From the NCBI RefSeq assembly GCF_004793475.1, contig NZ_SRYZ01000012.1:1-64000 (forward strand): a stretch of DNA of 64,000 nt. The letters are read 5' to 3'. The notes under the pieces were generated by a model. That model made no database searches and was not told the DNA's origin. It saw nothing but the letters and a program-made list of their open reading frames with translations. Below, piece by piece: positions 62,931 through 64,000 of the stretch; the stretch's first letter is position 1, and each line of letters begins with the position of its first letter. Origin of the DNA: Bacteroides muris (ex Afrizal et al. 2022). GTDB taxonomy: Bacteria > Bacteroidota > Bacteroidia > Bacteroidales > Bacteroidaceae. Both the position numbers and the translations under genes were made by a program.

Positions 62931-63506
62931 ATGGAAACAGTAGAAAACAAGTACATCACCGTAGCCTACAAGCTATACACGATAGAAAACGGAGAAAAAG
63001 AATTCACCGAAGAAGCTCCCGCCGAACATCCCTTCCAGTTTATCTCCGGACTGGGACTGACGCTTGAGCCTTTTGAAGCGCAAATAAAAGATTTGCAAAG
63101 TGGTGACAAGTTCGATTTCATCATTCCTGCCGCCGAAGCATACGGTGAATATGATGAAGACCACGTCATCGACCTGCCCAAAGAAATTTTTGTCATCGAC
63201 GGAAAATTCGACAGCGAACGCATCGTGGAAGGAGCGGTAGTCCCCTTGATGACCAATGAAGGACAACGCATAAACGGAAGCGTGGTAGAAGTGAAAGAAG
63301 ATGTCGTGGTGATGGACATGAATCACCCGCTGGCAGGTTGCGACCTGAATTTTACGGGTGAAGTAGTGACAAACCGTCCTGCCACCAACGAAGAGGTATC
63401 GGAACTGATACGAATGGCAAGCGGTGGTTGCGGTTGCGGCAGCTGCGGAGGAGATTGCGGAGGCGGAGACTGCGGCGATGACTGCGGATGCGGAGGATGC
63501 CACTAA
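62931..63506 (+). CDS. slyD: SlyD-type FKBP peptidyl-prolyl isomerase
   Basis: A 191-residue protein with the SlyD layout: FKBP barrel halves (about 1-65 and 120-155), insert-in-flap domain (about 66-120), and a C-terminal metal-binding tail. FQFISGLGLTLEPFE, FIIPAAEAYGEYDEDHV and MDMNHPLAGCDLNFTGEV are the conserved blocks. The last about 28 residues are almost all Gly and Cys, with several CxxC and CGG groups and a final His, suited to nickel or other soft metals. It catalyses proline isomerisation and acts as a chaperone and metallochaperone. A -7-like box is 37 bp upstream. Confidence 0.93.
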   Translation: METVENKYITVAYKLYTIENGEKEFTEEAPAEHPFQFISGLGLTLEPFEAQIKDLQSGDKFDFIIPAAEAYGEYDEDHVIDLPKEIFVIDGKFDSERIVEGAVVPLMTNEGQRINGSVVEVKEDVVVMDMNHPLAGCDLNFTGEVVTNRPATNEEVSELIRMASGGCGCGSCGGDCGGGDCGDDCGCGGCH

Positions 63507-63555
63507 TGATTCCTTAAAGACTGAATACAAACTCAAAGCCTATTTCAAACAAAAC

Positions 63556-63599
63556 ATCACCCCCTGCCTTACATTACTGTGGCAGGGGGTGATATTTTT
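63556..63599. terminator. bidirectional terminator between slyD and cysteine desulfidase
   Basis: ATCACCCCCTGCC (63556-63568) pairs with GGCAGGGGGTGAT (63581-63593), followed by ATTTTTG. Confidence 0.8.
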
Positions 63600-63627
63600 G
63601 GAAAAATATACGCTTATTTCGTAACCA

Positions 63628-64000
63628 TCATTTACTTGTCATGATTTCGAGCACAAGCTTGTCTGTTTCGTTCATGCCTTTGGAGCCTATCTTTGTCAGA
63701 TTGCGGATACTCCGATCCACATCCTCATCAATAATACCTTCCACGGAAGTTACACAACGGTTTTCCATGGCCATGATGGCCGAAAGCACTGCGGTGGAAA
63801 CCCCGGTGGTGACTTTCAATGCACAACTGGGTTTGGCACCATCACAAATCATTCCGGTAAGATTGGCAATCATATTCTGAACTGCGTATGACACCTGCTC
63901 GTATGCACCGCCCATCAGCCAAGTGATGCCACAGCTGGAACCGGTAGCAGCAACCACACAACCGCATAAGGCGGACAAACGTCCCAAACTCTGCTTGATA
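63628..64000 (-). CDS. L-cysteine desulfidase/UPF0597 (serine dehydratase-like), partial
   Basis: The C-terminal part of a gene that continues beyond the window end. At least 123 residues are present, in frame through IKQSLGRLSALCGC and VVAATGSSCGITWLMGG. It ends in DEDVDRSIRNLTKIGSKGMNETDKLVLEIM. It resembles the UPF0597/CyuA family, related to the alpha chain of iron-sulfur serine dehydratases. Cys residues in ALCGC, SSCG and PSCA probably bind an Fe-S cluster. The substrate (cysteine versus serine) cannot be told from this part. Confidence 0.75.
   Translation of the reverse strand, partial: IKQSLGRLSALCGCVVAATGSSCGITWLMGGAYEQVSYAVQNMIANLTGMICDGAKPSCALKVTTGVSTAVLSAIMAMENRCVTSVEGIIDEDVDRSIRNLTKIGSKGMNETDKLVLEIMTSK

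Overview
The window looks like a chromosomal segment of a gut Bacteroides species. The evidence is a SusC/SusD pair with a hybrid two-component regulator, serine-type sulfatase and GH29/GH2/GH105/PL8 carbohydrate enzymes, together with many intergenic copies of the Bacteroides -7 box TAnnTTTG (several with a TTTG box 19-20 bp upstream) and few Shine-Dalgarno sequences. Species was not determined.

Layout. 1-4.5 kb: two small double-glycine-leader peptides, a small membrane protein, an HlyD-type adaptor and a C39-peptidase ABC exporter, which together look like a bacteriocin-like or signalling-peptide export locus. 4.5-4.7 kb: a 22-bp-period array of TTGCAGT-N-CTGCA units. 4.7-13.3 kb: housekeeping genes (rRNA m5C methyltransferase, an ECF sigma operon, cardiolipin synthase, thyA-folA, an Lrp regulator, an M64 peptidase, an acetyltransferase). 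13.5-19.5 kb: ExbB/ExbD/ExbD, tRNA-Ser(GGA), a TatD/polyprenyl synthase operon and TonB. 19.7-22.5 kb: cmk-ispH and pfkA. 22.5-25.4 kb: a three-gene operon of a 5-alpha-reductase-like membrane protein, an old-yellow-enzyme reductase and a short-chain dehydrogenase. This is the gene combination described in gut Bacteroidales for making isoallo bile acids.

25.5-33.8 kb is a mobilizable integrated element. It holds a long non-coding left arm, a HTH protein, a DUF3987 protein, a MobV relaxase broken by a one-base deletion, a compact operon of two DUF488 proteins plus a possible OB-fold protein, and a tyrosine integrase. After it come a 31-bp perfect palindrome and a UPF1-like helicase. 36.1-42.3 kb is the ilvD-ilvB-ilvN-thioesterase-ilvC operon. 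It is preceded by a complete attenuator: promoter, Ile/Leu/Val-rich 24-codon leader peptide, antiterminator and terminator.

42.7-62.3 kb is a polysaccharide utilization locus. SusC, SusD, two small lipoproteins, a sulfatase, a hybrid two-component regulator, GH29, a GH105 gene frameshifted in a C7 run, and GH2 all lie on the minus strand; a PL8 lyase is divergent. The glycan would be bound and imported by SusCD (powered by TonB-ExbBD), cut by PL8, and trimmed by the sulfatase, fucosidase, unsaturated-uronyl hydrolase and GH2 enzyme. A second 22-bp-period repeat array follows PL8. The window ends with a SlyD-type isomerase and the C-terminal part of a cysteine desulfidase/UPF0597 gene.

The best candidates for less-described biology are the GG-peptide export locus, the DUF488 cargo operon, the two 22-bp arrays and the ilv attenuator.
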